From Acidovorax sp. Leaf160 (GTDB lineage: Bacteria > Pseudomonadota > Gammaproteobacteria > Burkholderiales > Burkholderiaceae_C), in the NCBI RefSeq assembly GCF_001424265.1, contig NZ_LMOV01000014.1, forward strand, positions 1 to 47,828: a stretch of DNA of 47,828 nt, given 5' to 3'. This document shows, one piece after another, positions 7,824-17,079 of this stretch. Every line of letters begins with the position of its first letter. Position 1 is the first letter of the stretch. The notes beneath the pieces are model-generated. The model did no database searches. It was not told the DNA's origin and worked only from the letters and a program-made list of their open reading frames with translations. A program made the position numbers and the translations under genes.

Positions 7824-9359
7824 TCAGCCCAGTTGATCGACCGCCATGTACTGCTGGCGCCAGGGCTCGAAAGGCAGGGTGTCCGCCGCCTCCAGCGCCT
7901 TTTGATCGGCCACCGAGCGGGCTGCCAGGCCCACATGGTGGTCTTGCTGCGCGGCAGACCAGGGCAGTCCCAGAAGATGGTCCCGCGTCGCGGCCGAGCG
8001 GCTCAGCGCGAAGGCGGTGAAGTCGTTGCCATGCTGCTGCGTCAACTCCGCCAGCACGCGGGCCGAAGGGGTCTGCTCAGGCGCGGCGAAGGCCGCCTGC
8101 GCGGCGCGCAGCGCCTGGGCGTGCGCATCGGTCTGCTGCGCGGCGTCGAGCGCGGCGGCCAGCGGCGCACACTCGGCCAGCAGTTCGGCGCCCCATTCGG
8201 CCAGCGACACGCTGCGGCCGCCGCGCATCAGCTGCAGGCCGGGTTCCCGGCCGCGCTCGGCCACCAGATGCTGGTTGTGCTGCAGCTCGGCGATCTCTGC
8301 GGGGGTGTCGGGCGGGCTGTCGCTGAGCAGGCAGTGCAGCAGGAACGTGTCCAGCAGCCGCATCGTCTGCGCGGTGATGCCCACGGGCTCGAACGGGTCC
8401 AGGTCCATCAAGCGGACCTCGACGTACTCGACGCCGCGCTCGCGCAGCGCGTGCAGCGGGCGCTCGCCCGTGCGCACCGTGCGCTTGGGGCGGATGGTGC
8501 CGTAGAACTCGTTTTCGATCTGCAGCAGGCTGGTGCCCAGCTGGTTGTACTCGCCGCCCGGGTTGAGCACGCCCACGGCTTCGTAGGCGGCATAGGGCTG
8601 GGTCAGCGCGGCGTGCAGTGAATCGGCATAGCCCTGCAGGCCGTTGTAGCTGACGGCCAGCGAGGCCTGCGCATCGCTCTGGTAGCCCAGCCGGCCCATG
8701 CGCAGCGACGTGGCATGCGGCAGGTAGAAGGCGTTGCGGCCATCGCCCAGCGGCTGCAGGCTGTGCGTGCGCCCCGCCACGAAGCACGGGCACAGCGCGG
8801 GCGACGCGCCGAACAGATACAGCAGCACGAAGGCATGCCGGCGGAAGTTGCGGATCAGGCCGAAATACTGCTCGCTGGTCACGCCCGGCAGCGACCAGTT
8901 GTAGTGGATGCCCGAGATGGTCTGCATGCGCCGGCCGTAGCGGTGGCCCAGGCCCATGCGGTAGACGCTCTTGGCGCGGCCGATGTTGGACGAGCCGTAC
9001 CGGGCGATGGGAATGGTCTCGTCGGTGGGCAGGCCGCAGGGCATGCTCGACACCCAGAGCATCTCGCCGCCGCCGGACTGCCCCGCCAGCGCCTGGTAGG
9101 CGAACTGGTGGACCTCGGTCAGCTCGTCCAGCGTGGCCTGCACGCTGCGGTGCGCGCCGGTGATCAGCTCGATCTGCGACTCGCTGAAGTCGGTCGTGAT
9201 CAGGGGGTGCGTCAGTGCCGAGCCCAGCGGTTCGGGGTGCGGTGTGAGCGCCAGCGCGCCATTCGGCAGCACGCGCAGCCCTTCTTTCTCCACGCCACGG
9301 CGTATGCCCGCCAGGCGCTCAAGGGGCTCCGCGCCGATGCGCTCTTGCAGTGTTGTCAT
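7824..9359 (-). CDS. gshA: Glutamate-cysteine ligase
   Basis: The 511-residue product catalyses ATP-dependent joining of glutamate and cysteine, the first step of glutathione synthesis. It matches the E. coli GshA type: GVEKEGLRVLPNG near residue 22, then TTDFSESQIELIT and SGIHYNWSLP further on, and a length close to the usual 510-520. The ATG at 9359 gives the typical MTTLQERIG start. The open frame extends upstream, but without family similarity. Downstream on the same strand is the FUSC gene (gap about 175 bases) and upstream the SDR gene (gap about 154 bases), so co-transcription is uncertain. Glutathione made here is the cofactor of the formaldehyde-oxidation enzymes encoded at 42.4-45.4 kb. 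Confidence 0.95.
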   Translation of the reverse strand: MTTLQERIGAEPLERLAGIRRGVEKEGLRVLPNGALALTPHPEPLGSALTHPLITTDFSESQIELITGAHRSVQATLDELTEVHQFAYQALAGQSGGGEMLWVSSMPCGLPTDETIPIARYGSSNIGRAKSVYRMGLGHRYGRRMQTISGIHYNWSLPGVTSEQYFGLIRNFRRHAFVLLYLFGASPALCPCFVAGRTHSLQPLGDGRNAFYLPHATSLRMGRLGYQSDAQASLAVSYNGLQGYADSLHAALTQPYAAYEAVGVLNPGGEYNQLGTSLLQIENEFYGTIRPKRTVRTGERPLHALRERGVEYVEVRLMDLDPFEPVGITAQTMRLLDTFLLHCLLSDSPPDTPAEIAELQHNQHLVAERGREPGLQLMRGGRSVSLAEWGAELLAECAPLAAALDAAQQTDAHAQALRAAQAAFAAPEQTPSARVLAELTQQHGNDFTAFALSRSAATRDHLLGLPWSAAQQDHHVGLAARSVADQKALEAADTLPFEPWRQQYMAVDQLG

Positions 9360-9513
9360 GTGTTGGTCGCCGTTCCATCTCTTGTGGGCACGGAACTTAG
9401 CACGCCAGCGGACACTCTGCCGGCCACGCCCGCGCAGCCCGGCCGGCCAACGGGGCACTCTGGCCGGCCGCCACCTGGCGAGGGCTGGCCGGGGTGGGGC
9501 CAGCACGGCGGCT

Positions 9514-10422
9514 TCAGCCCCGCACGGCCATCGCCTTGCCGACTTCGGCCGTACCCTGCGCGGCGCCGCTGCCCGGCACCTGTTCGTTCGCGCGGTCGGT
9601 CACCTCGGCCAGGCGTGCCGCCAGCTGCTCGTCCGCATCGGCAGCGAGGCCGATGTGGATGCCCTGCGTCAGCGTGATGTGCGCCGCCTCGAAGCTGCCT
9701 GCGCCGGCGCAGAGAATAGTGCGGCTCGGCGCGCTCTCGTGCGCCAGCACCAGCATGGCCGGCACCACCGCTTCGGGCTTCAGCGCGGCCAGCACTTCCT
9801 CGGGCATCAGGCCTTCGGTCATGCGGGTGGCCGCGGTGGGCGCCAGGGCGTTCACGTGGATGCCGTGCTTGGCGCCTTCGATGGCCAGCGTCTGCATCAG
9901 GCCGACCTGCGCCAGCTTGGCCGCGCCGTAGTTGGCCTGACCGAAGTTGCCGTAGAGGCCGGTGGACGAGGTGGTCATGACGATGCGGCCGTACTTCTGT
10001 TCGACCATGTGTGCCCACACGGCCTTGCAGCAGTGGGCGGCGCCCATCAGGTGCACGTCCACCACCAGCCGGAAGTCCTCCATGGCCATCTTGCCGAAAG
10101 ACTTGTCGCGCAGGATGCCGGCGTTGTTGACCAGGATGTCCACCCGGCCCCAGGCGTCCACGGCCTGGGCCACCATGGCCTGCACGGCGGCGAAGTCGGT
10201 GACCGAGGCGCCGTTCGCCAGCGCCTGCCCACCCGCGGCGACGATCTCATCGACCACCGCCTGCGCGGCGGACACCGTGCCGCCGCTGCCGTCCACCGCA
10301 CCGCCCAGATCGTTGACCAGCACCCGCGCACCGCGCGCCGCCAGGGCCAGCGCATGCTGGCGGCCGAGGCCGCCGCCGGCACCCGTCACGATGGCCACGC
10401 GGCCTTGAAAGTCGAGGGACAT
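9514..10422 (-). CDS. Short-chain dehydrogenase, multifunctional-protein type
   Basis: This 302-residue SDR has the cofactor motif TGAGGGLG at residues 13-20, NNAG at 99-102 and the catalytic set S153, Y165 and K169 (YGAAK). The loop VNDLGGAVDGSGG after the first Rossmann strand is typical of the hydroxyacyl-CoA dehydrogenase domain of peroxisomal multifunctional enzyme type 2, so a 3-hydroxyacyl-CoA substrate is a reasonable guess. The last 60 residues form a tail beyond the usual SDR core and resemble the linker seen in that group. The start at 10422 is supported by GAGGAAG at a good distance. It diverges from the DUF427 gene. Exact substrate unknown. Confidence 0.88.
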   Translation of the reverse strand: MSLDFQGRVAIVTGAGGGLGRQHALALAARGARVLVNDLGGAVDGSGGTVSAAQAVVDEIVAAGGQALANGASVTDFAAVQAMVAQAVDAWGRVDILVNNAGILRDKSFGKMAMEDFRLVVDVHLMGAAHCCKAVWAHMVEQKYGRIVMTTSSTGLYGNFGQANYGAAKLAQVGLMQTLAIEGAKHGIHVNALAPTAATRMTEGLMPEEVLAALKPEAVVPAMLVLAHESAPSRTILCAGAGSFEAAHITLTQGIHIGLAADADEQLAARLAEVTDRANEQVPGSGAAQGTAEVGKAMAVRG

Positions 10423-10562
10423 GAATGAAACTTCCTCTAGGTTGACAATGACTGCCGGACTGTACGGCAGCCACCCCGCGCGACCAGTTGCCGGGGGCGA
10501 CTCCGGCAGCATCCCGTCCTGTCCATCCCTGCCCCGTTTACCCATCCCACCGAAGGAATCCC

Positions 10563-10844
10563 ATGAAAGCCACCTGGAACGGCGTCACCCTGGCCGAGAG
10601 CGACGACACCGTGCTCGTCGAGGGCAACCACTACTTTCCCGAGAGCGCCCTGCACCGCGAGCACTTCACCTTCAGCAACCACAGGACCATGTGCCCGTGG
10701 AAGGGGCAGGCCAGCTATCTGTCGGTGCTGGTGAATGGCGAAATCAACGCCGACGCCGCCTGGACCTATGCCGACCCCAAGCCCGAGGCCGAATCGATCA
10801 AGGGCCGCTACGCCTTCTGGAAGGGCGTGAAGGTCGCGCCCTGA
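10563..10844 (+). CDS. DUF427 family protein
   Basis: The 93-residue product matches the DUF427 family of small single-domain beta-rich proteins: an N-terminal MKATWNGVTLAES, then YFPESALHREHF, and the conserved TMCPWKGQASY block. The function of the family is not established. The start is supported by GAAGGAAT just upstream. It diverges from the SDR gene, and 36 bases after its stop the DnaA-box repeat block begins. Confidence 0.9.
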   Translation: MKATWNGVTLAESDDTVLVEGNHYFPESALHREHFTFSNHRTMCPWKGQASYLSVLVNGEINADAAWTYADPKPEAESIKGRYAFWKGVKVAP

Positions 10845-10906
10845 CCGAGCGCTGCCCAGCGGCGCACTGCGGGGCCCGGCTTATCCCTGTCTGCACTGGA
10901 CAATCA

Positions 10907-10915
10907 TGTGGATAA
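10907..10915 (-). promoter_or_regulatory. DnaA box, unit 1
   Basis: TGTGGATAA on the plus strand, i.e. the perfect DnaA box TTATCCACA on the minus strand. A half-match TTATCC lies in opposite orientation 26 bases earlier (10881), and an IHF-type site lies at 10943-10955, 27 bases beyond the box. Confidence 0.75.
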
Positions 10916-11044
10916 GCCGGCACAACTGCTGTATGACAACGCCAAGTCATTGATTTGCAAGGCAGTCGCACGCACTGCTTAAAATTAAGGCAGCACCGGC
11001 TTGGCGCTCGGACCCGGGTTATCCCTGGGTTCATTGGACAATCA

Positions 11045-11053
11045 TGTGGATAA
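11045..11053 (-). promoter_or_regulatory. DnaA box, unit 2
   Basis: Perfect TTATCCACA on the minus strand, with the opposed half-match TTATCC at 11019 (again 26 bases earlier) and an IHF-type site at 11081-11093 (again 27 bases beyond the box). Confidence 0.75.
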
Positions 11054-11178
11054 CTCTGAACAAGCGCTGTATGACAAACCTAAGTCATTGATTTGCAAAC
11101 AGCTTCGTTCTACTGCCCAAAAAAAAGGCACCGCTGTCCACAGGCACGCGGCTTATCCCTCGACTCACTGGACAATCA

Positions 11179-11187
11179 TGTGGATAA
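11179..11187 (-). promoter_or_regulatory. DnaA box, unit 3
   Basis: Perfect TTATCCACA on the minus strand, with the opposed half-match TTATCC at 11153 and an IHF-type site at 11215-11227. Spacing is identical to the other two units. Confidence 0.75.
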
Positions 11188-11305
11188 GTCTGCACAAGCC
11201 TTGTATGACAGCGCCAAGTCATTGATTCACAAAGGGTTCACATGGATTGCCTCATTTTTGGGCAGACCACGGGAACGGCTGGTCGTGACGCTACAGCCAT
11301 GCCAA

Positions 11306-11326
11306 TTGCTACTACTTTTATAGCAA
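11306..11326. repeat. TTGCTA..TAGCAA palindrome
   Basis: TTGCTA at 11306-11311 pairs with TAGCAA at 11321-11326 around an AT-rich loop. The ends resemble the GCTAT..ATAGC palindromes at 5352 and 27152. It lies between the DnaA-box block and the ferredoxin gene and may end transcription entering from the left. Confidence 0.5.
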
Positions 11327-11394
11327 CAAACCCTTATGGATTCAGCGCAATAGCCTGATTTCCACCTTCAACACCCGCACCCCCCCCGCTGCCC

Positions 11395-11697
11395 ATGGCC
11401 GACACCGCAAACGCCGCCCCACCCTTCTTCATCGCCCGTGTGGGCGACGATGGCACGCAGTGCGATGCCTGGCCCGAACAAACCCTGCTGGAGTCACTGG
11501 AGCAAGGTGGCATCGACTGGCCCAGCTCGTGCCGCAACGGCACCTGCCGCACCTGCATCGGCATGCTCGCCGAGGGCACCGTGCACTACCGCATCGACTG
11601 GCCGGGCGTCACCCGGGAAGAGCAGGCCGAGGGTTGCGTGCTGCCCTGCGTGGCCTACCCCGCCAGCGACCTGCGCCTCGAACCGCAGGGCATTTGA
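11395..11697 (+). CDS. Plant-type 2Fe-2S ferredoxin
   Basis: This 100-residue protein binds one [2Fe-2S] cluster through C46, C51 and C54 (CRNGTCRTC) and a distal cysteine, most likely C85 in VLPCVAYP. The cysteine pattern C-x4-C-x2-C is that of plant-type ferredoxins, and the length fits a stand-alone electron carrier. The fold-typical segment [16 protein letters not shown] precedes the cluster. It stands alone, 200 bases before ribBA, so its electron partner cannot be named from context. The start at 11395 has no strong Shine-Dalgarno sequence, but no better start exists. Confidence 0.9.
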   Translation: MADTANAAPPFFIARVGDDGTQCDAWPEQTLLESLEQGGIDWPSSCRNGTCRTCIGMLAEGTVHYRIDWPGVTREEQAEGCVLPCVAYPASDLRLEPQGI

Positions 11698-11759
11698 CCC
11701 GGCAGCTGGCCCGCACCCACTGCAGGGGCCGGCTCGCTGGAATAGAATCGCCCGCTTCA

Positions 11760-11778
11760 CGGGAGCGCAGCGCTCCCG
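11760..11778 (+). promoter_or_regulatory. Perfect hairpin in the ribBA leader
   Basis: CGGGAGCG and CGCTCCCG form an 8-bp perfect stem with a three-base loop (CAG). It lies 12 bases after TAGAAT (11743-11748), a possible -10 element, and 119 bases before ribBA. No T-run follows, so it is not a classical terminator. I looked for FMN-riboswitch core sequences here and found none. Confidence 0.5.
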
Positions 11779-11897
11779 CACCGTGCGGCCCTGCCGCGAC
11801 GCCTGTTCTTTGGGTGGCTCCCCGCGCGAGCCGGCCGCCGCCCGCCGGGAACACGCGCCGCACCCCGGCCGTGCGGCCCTCTCGAAAGCCCCCCGTC

Positions 11898-13019
<1,122 letters not shown>

Positions 13020-13024
13020 ACAAC

Positions 13025-13489
13025 ATGTTTGGCGCAGACAAAGGAACGGCGGACAAGCTGGACGGCAAGAAACTGCACATCGGCATCGTCCAGGCCCGCT
13101 TCAACGAGAGCATCACCAACACGCTGGCGGCCGCCTGCCGCGCGGAACTGATCGCGCTGGGCGTGCAGGAAAAGCACATCCACCACGTGCTGGTGCCCGG
13201 CGCGCTGGAAGTGCCCGTGGCGCTGCAGGCCCTGGCCGAGCGCGACGAATACGACGCGCTGATCGCCCTGGGCTGCATCATCCGCGGCGAGACCTACCAC
13301 TTCGAACTGGTGGCCAATGAATCCGGCGCGGGCGTGTCGCGCATTGCGCTGGAATACCACGTGCCGGTGGCCAATGCCATCATCACCACCGAGAACATGG
13401 AACAGGCCATCGCCCGCCAGACCGAAAAGGGCGTGGACGCCGCGCGGGTGGCGGTGGAGATGGCCAACCTGCTGGAGGAACTGTCTTGA
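13025..13489 (+). CDS. ribH: 6,7-dimethyl-8-ribityllumazine synthase
   Basis: The 154-residue product condenses the RibB product with 5-amino-6-ribitylaminouracil to give lumazine, the penultimate riboflavin step. The family elements are all present: [13 protein letters not shown] at the N-terminus, [12 protein letters not shown], and [17 protein letters not shown] with the catalytic histidine. The length is typical of a subunit of the icosahedral or decameric enzyme. AAGGAAT inside the end of ribBA provides the ribosome-binding site. Its last codon and stop overlap the TTG start of nusB, so translation of the two is likely coupled. Confidence 0.97.
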   Translation: MFGADKGTADKLDGKKLHIGIVQARFNESITNTLAAACRAELIALGVQEKHIHHVLVPGALEVPVALQALAERDEYDALIALGCIIRGETYHFELVANESGAGVSRIALEYHVPVANAIITTENMEQAIARQTEKGVDAARVAVEMANLLEELS

Positions 13490-14091
13490 GCGTTTCGAAC
13501 TTCGGCGACAAGCGCCCGCCGCGCCAGGCGCGCACCGGCACCACCAGCACCGGCGCCCGCAAGGCGGCTTCCAAGTCGGGCCGCAGCCGCGCGCGCGAAT
13601 TCGCGCTCCAGGCGCTCTACCAGTACCTGGTGGGCCGCAACGACGCCACGGCCATCGACACCTTCACGCGCGACCTGGCCGGCTTCCACAAGGCCGACTC
13701 GGCGCACTACGACGCGCTGCTGCACGGCTGCATCGAGACGGCCGCCTCGCTCGACGCGCTGATCGAGCCCAAGCTGGACCGCAAGATGGCCGAGATCTCG
13801 CCCATCGAGCATGCGGCGATGTGGATCGGCGTCTACGAATTCCAGCATTGCCCGGACGTGCCGTGGCGTGTGGTCATCAACGAGTGCATCGAGCTGGCCA
13901 AGGAGTTCGGCGGCACGGACGGACACAAGTACGTCAACGGCGTGCTGAACGGTCTGGCACCCCAGCTGCGCGCCATGGAAGTGGCTGCCGACAAGGGCGA
14001 CCGCCGCGACAGGAACGACAGGAACGACGGCAGCGCGCCGCCGGCCGACGCACCGGCCGATCCGGCTGCATCCGCGCCCACGAACGACTGA
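13486..14091 (+). CDS. nusB: Transcription antitermination factor NusB
   Basis: NusB binds boxA RNA with NusE (S10) to build antitermination complexes on rRNA operons. The 201-residue product has a basic, low-complexity N-terminal extension of about 40 residues, then the conserved helical core ([17 protein letters not shown] at the start, [10 protein letters not shown] in the middle, [25 protein letters not shown] near the end). The C-terminal tail of about 45 residues is poorly conserved ([14 protein letters not shown]). The start is an unusual TTG inside cTTGAg, overlapping the ribH stop and preceded by GGAGGAA. The ribH-nusB pairing is conserved in many bacteria. Confidence 0.93.
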   Translation: MSVSNFGDKRPPRQARTGTTSTGARKAASKSGRSRAREFALQALYQYLVGRNDATAIDTFTRDLAGFHKADSAHYDALLHGCIETAASLDALIEPKLDRKMAEISPIEHAAMWIGVYEFQHCPDVPWRVVINECIELAKEFGGTDGHKYVNGVLNGLAPQLRAMEVAADKGDRRDRNDRNDGSAPPADAPADPAASAPTND

Positions 14092-14178
14092 CGGGCCAGG
14101 CACGGCGGACGGGCACCGGCCCGCCGACGCCGCGCCAGCCCACTGCGCCCGCGCCTTGCGGGCAGGAACCGCGCACCG

Positions 14179-15378
14179 ATGAAGTTCTCCTCCCGCGCCG
14201 AGCGCATCGAACCGTTTTACGTGATGGAAGTCGCCAAGGCCGCCCAGGCCCTGGCGCGCAGCGTGGCCGGCAGCGCCGACCCGATGATCTTCCTGAACAT
14301 CGGCGAGCCCGACTTCACGGCACCACCGCCGGTGCAGGAAGCGGCCGACCGGGCGGTGCGCGCCGGCACCACGCAATACACCCACGCGCTGGGCCTGGAC
14401 GCCCTGCGCGAGCGCATCAGCGGCTGGTATGCGCAGCGCTTCGGCGTGCAGGTGCCCGCGCGGCGCATCGTCATCACGGCGGGCGCCTCGGCGGCGCTGC
14501 AGCTGGCCTGCCTGGCGCTGATCGAGTCGGGCGACGAGATCCTGATGCCCGACCCGAGCTACCCGTGCAACCGCCACTTCGTGAGCGCGGCGGAAGGCCG
14601 GGCGGTGCTGATCCCCACCACCGCCGAAGAGCGCTTCCAGCTCAGCGCAGCCAAGGTGGAAGCCGCCTGGGGGCCGAAGACGCGCGGCGTGCTGCTGGCC
14701 TCGCCTTCCAACCCCACCGGCACGTCGATCGCGGCCGATGAGCTGCGGCGCATCCATGACGTGGTGCAGGCGCGCGGCGGCGTCACGCTGGTCGATGAGA
14801 TCTACCTGGGCCTCTCCTATGCCGAAGGCGCGGCAGGCGAAGATTTCGGCCGCACGGCCCTGGCGCTGGACGAGAACATCGTCAGCATCAACAGCTTCAG
14901 CAAATACTTCCACATGACCGGCTGGCGCCTGGGCTGGATGGTGGTGCCCGATGCCATGGTGCCGGTGGTGGAGCGGCTGGCGCAGAACCTCTTCATCTGC
15001 GCGTCCACCATCGCCCAGCATGCCGCCCTGGCCTGCTTCGAGCCCGAGAGCATCGCCGAGTACGAGCGGCGGCGGTTCGAGTTCAAGGCCCGCCGCGACT
15101 TCTTCATCCCCGCGCTGGAGTCGCTGGGCCTGCCGGTGCCGGTGGCGCCCGACGGCGCCTTCTATGCCTGGGCCGACTGCAGCCGGGCGGCCGAGCGGCT
15201 GGGCGTGCAAGGCAGCTGGGACTTCGCCTTCGCCCTGATGCAGCGCGCCCACCTGGCGATCACGCCCGGGCGCGACTTCGGCACAGCCGACACGGCGCGC
15301 TTCGTGCGCTTTTCCACGGCCAATTCGATGCCGCAGCTGCAGGAGGCCGTGCGCCGCCTGCGCTCGGTGATCGGCTGA
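14179..15378 (+). CDS. PLP-dependent class I/II aminotransferase
   Basis: This 399-residue protein belongs to the fold-type I aspartate-aminotransferase family. The pyridoxal-phosphate lysine is K242 in SFSKYFHMTGWRLG. Other family residues are visible: N in SPSNPTGT, D and Y in LVDEIYLGLSY, and the C-terminal arginine in ARFVRFSTA. The N-terminal IGEPDFTAPPPVQEA resembles group I-gamma members that act on branched or aromatic amino acids. The substrate cannot be fixed. It follows nusB by 87 bases and precedes ybgC by 37, so it may share a transcript with either. No short-sequence feature marks regulation. Confidence 0.93.
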   Translation: MKFSSRAERIEPFYVMEVAKAAQALARSVAGSADPMIFLNIGEPDFTAPPPVQEAADRAVRAGTTQYTHALGLDALRERISGWYAQRFGVQVPARRIVITAGASAALQLACLALIESGDEILMPDPSYPCNRHFVSAAEGRAVLIPTTAEERFQLSAAKVEAAWGPKTRGVLLASPSNPTGTSIAADELRRIHDVVQARGGVTLVDEIYLGLSYAEGAAGEDFGRTALALDENIVSINSFSKYFHMTGWRLGWMVVPDAMVPVVERLAQNLFICASTIAQHAALACFEPESIAEYERRRFEFKARRDFFIPALESLGLPVPVAPDGAFYAWADCSRAAERLGVQGSWDFAFALMQRAHLAITPGRDFGTADTARFVRFSTANSMPQLQEAVRRLRSVIG

Positions 15379-15415
15379 CCGGCTCCCGCCCCGTCGAACG
15401 GCAAGGCATTCCGTC

Positions 15416-15838
15416 ATGGCATTCGAATGGCCCGTGCGCATCTACTGGGAAGACACCGACGCCGGCGGCATCGTCTTCTATGCCAACTACCTGAAATTCT
15501 TCGAGCGCGCGCGCACCGAATGGCTGCGCTCGCTGGGCCTGGGCCAGCAGGCGCTGCGGGAACTCACGGGCGGCATGTTCGTCGTAGTGGACGCGCAGCT
15601 GCGCTACCTGAAACCCGCCCGGCTGGACGATGAACTGATTGTTACGGCGGCCGTTCTGGATTGCGGACGGGCTTGCCTGACAATACGCCAGCAGGCGCTC
15701 CTGAAAACAGAGCAAACCAGCGAGTCCGGCCCGGTGCTGCTGTGTGAAGGCACGGTCCGCATCGGCTGGGTTCAGGCGGACACGCTCCGTCCCGCGCGCA
15801 TCCCTGCATCCCTTCTGGAAACACTCTCAAGACCATGA
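15416..15838 (+). CDS. ybgC: Tol-Pal-associated acyl-CoA thioesterase
   Basis: The 140-residue product is a hotdog-fold thioesterase of the 4-hydroxybenzoyl-CoA thioesterase/YbgC group. The active-site aspartate is D15 in WEDTDAGGIVFYANYLKFFE, the family signature. YbgC is classically the first gene of the tol-pal operon and acts on acyl-CoAs or acyl-ACP near the inner membrane. Here it overlaps tolQ by the ATGA start/stop arrangement at 15835-15838, which implies coupled translation. Confidence 0.95.
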   Translation: MAFEWPVRIYWEDTDAGGIVFYANYLKFFERARTEWLRSLGLGQQALRELTGGMFVVVDAQLRYLKPARLDDELIVTAAVLDCGRACLTIRQQALLKTEQTSESGPVLLCEGTVRIGWVQADTLRPARIPASLLETLSRP

Positions 15839-16536
15839 ATTCGCAAGACATGTCGATCGTCAGTTTGGTGCTCAACGCCAGTTGGGTGGTGCAGTTCGTC
15901 ATGCTGCTGCTGATCGGCGTCTCGATCGCCAGCTGGGCGGCCATCTTCCGCAAGCTGTTCGCCCTCAAGCGGGTGCGCTCGCTGAACGACGACTTCGAGC
16001 GCGAGTTCTGGTCGGGCACCAGCCTGAACGACCTGTACGCAGGCGCTGCGCAGAACTCGAAGAACGCCGGCCCCATGGAACGCATCTTCGCGAGCGGCAT
16101 GCGGGAATACCAGAAGCTGCGCGAGCGCCGCATCACCGACCCCGGCACGCTGCTGGACGGCGCCCGCCGCGCCATGCGCGCGAGCTTCCAGCGGGAGATG
16201 GACGTGATCGAGTCGAGCCTCTCGTTCCTCGGCTCGGTGGCTTCGGTGTCGCCCTATGTGGGCCTCTTCGGCACGGTCTGGGGGATCATGCACGCGTTCA
16301 CCGGCTTCGCTGGCATGGAGCAGGTCACGCTCGCCAACGTGGCACCGGGCATCGCCGAGGCGCTGGTGGCGACCGCCATCGGCCTCTTCGCTGCCATTCC
16401 CGCCGTGGTCGCCTACAACCGCTTCGCCCGCGACATCGACCGCGTGGCGACCCACCAGGAGACCTTCATCGAAGAGTTCTCCAACATCCTGCAGCGCAAC
16501 CTGGGCGCCCAGCCCGGTTCGGCTTCCGGCCACTGA
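15835..16536 (+). CDS. tolQ: Tol-Pal system proton channel subunit TolQ
   Basis: TolQ (233 residues) forms the proton channel with TolR that energises TolA and so outer-membrane constriction during division. It has three membrane segments: one near residues 13-38 (VLNASWVVQFVMLLLIGVSIASW) and two after a large cytoplasmic loop, at about 130-150 (SPYVGLFGTVWGIMHAF) and 170-195 (ATAIGLFAAIPAVVAYNRF). The loop and the GTVWGIM motif are characteristic of the ExbB/TolQ/MotA family. The length is normal. It lies between ybgC (4-base overlap) and tolR (16-base gap). Confidence 0.96.
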   Translation: MNSQDMSIVSLVLNASWVVQFVMLLLIGVSIASWAAIFRKLFALKRVRSLNDDFEREFWSGTSLNDLYAGAAQNSKNAGPMERIFASGMREYQKLRERRITDPGTLLDGARRAMRASFQREMDVIESSLSFLGSVASVSPYVGLFGTVWGIMHAFTGFAGMEQVTLANVAPGIAEALVATAIGLFAAIPAVVAYNRFARDIDRVATHQETFIEEFSNILQRNLGAQPGSASGH

Positions 16537-16552
16537 TCACGAGGAGCCCCGC

Positions 16553-16978
<426 letters not shown>

Positions 16979-17079
16979 CGCCACCGCCCGGCGCAGCCGC
17001 GTTTCGCTGACTGCGCTGCGGCCTCGGACTTCCACGCTTTTCCTTTATCGCTTCAGAACCGCCCTTCCTTTCGCTCCGC

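Larger units (their letters stand above)
10881..11232. repeat. Three 80-bp units with DnaA boxes and IHF sites
   Basis: Three 80-base units align without gaps at 10881-10960, 11019-11098 and 11153-11232, separated by 58 and 54 bases of unrelated sequence. In every unit positions 1-8 are TTATCCCT, positions 17-35 are TGGACAATCATGTGGATAA, and positions 64-75 are AAGTCATTGATT. The second block contains TGTGGATAA, a perfect DnaA box on the minus strand (TTATCCACA). The third is, on the minus strand, a perfect match to the IHF consensus WATCAANNNNTTR. Between units 1 and 2 lies the AT-rich palindrome CTTAAAATTAAG (10978-10989); between 2 and 3 an A-run and CTGTCCACAGG. No gene occupies 10845-11394. 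Conservation of the boxes while spacers differ suggests selection. Function as a DnaA-binding locus is inference. Confidence 0.9.

Noticed and set aside
10881-11232. Three repeats with unequal spacers, CRISPR-like at first sight.
   Set aside because: Units are 80 bp, differ from one another and carry DnaA and IHF consensus sites; no cas gene is near.
11698-11897. FMN riboswitch before ribBA.
   Set aside because: None of the conserved core segments could be found by eye; only a simple hairpin is present.
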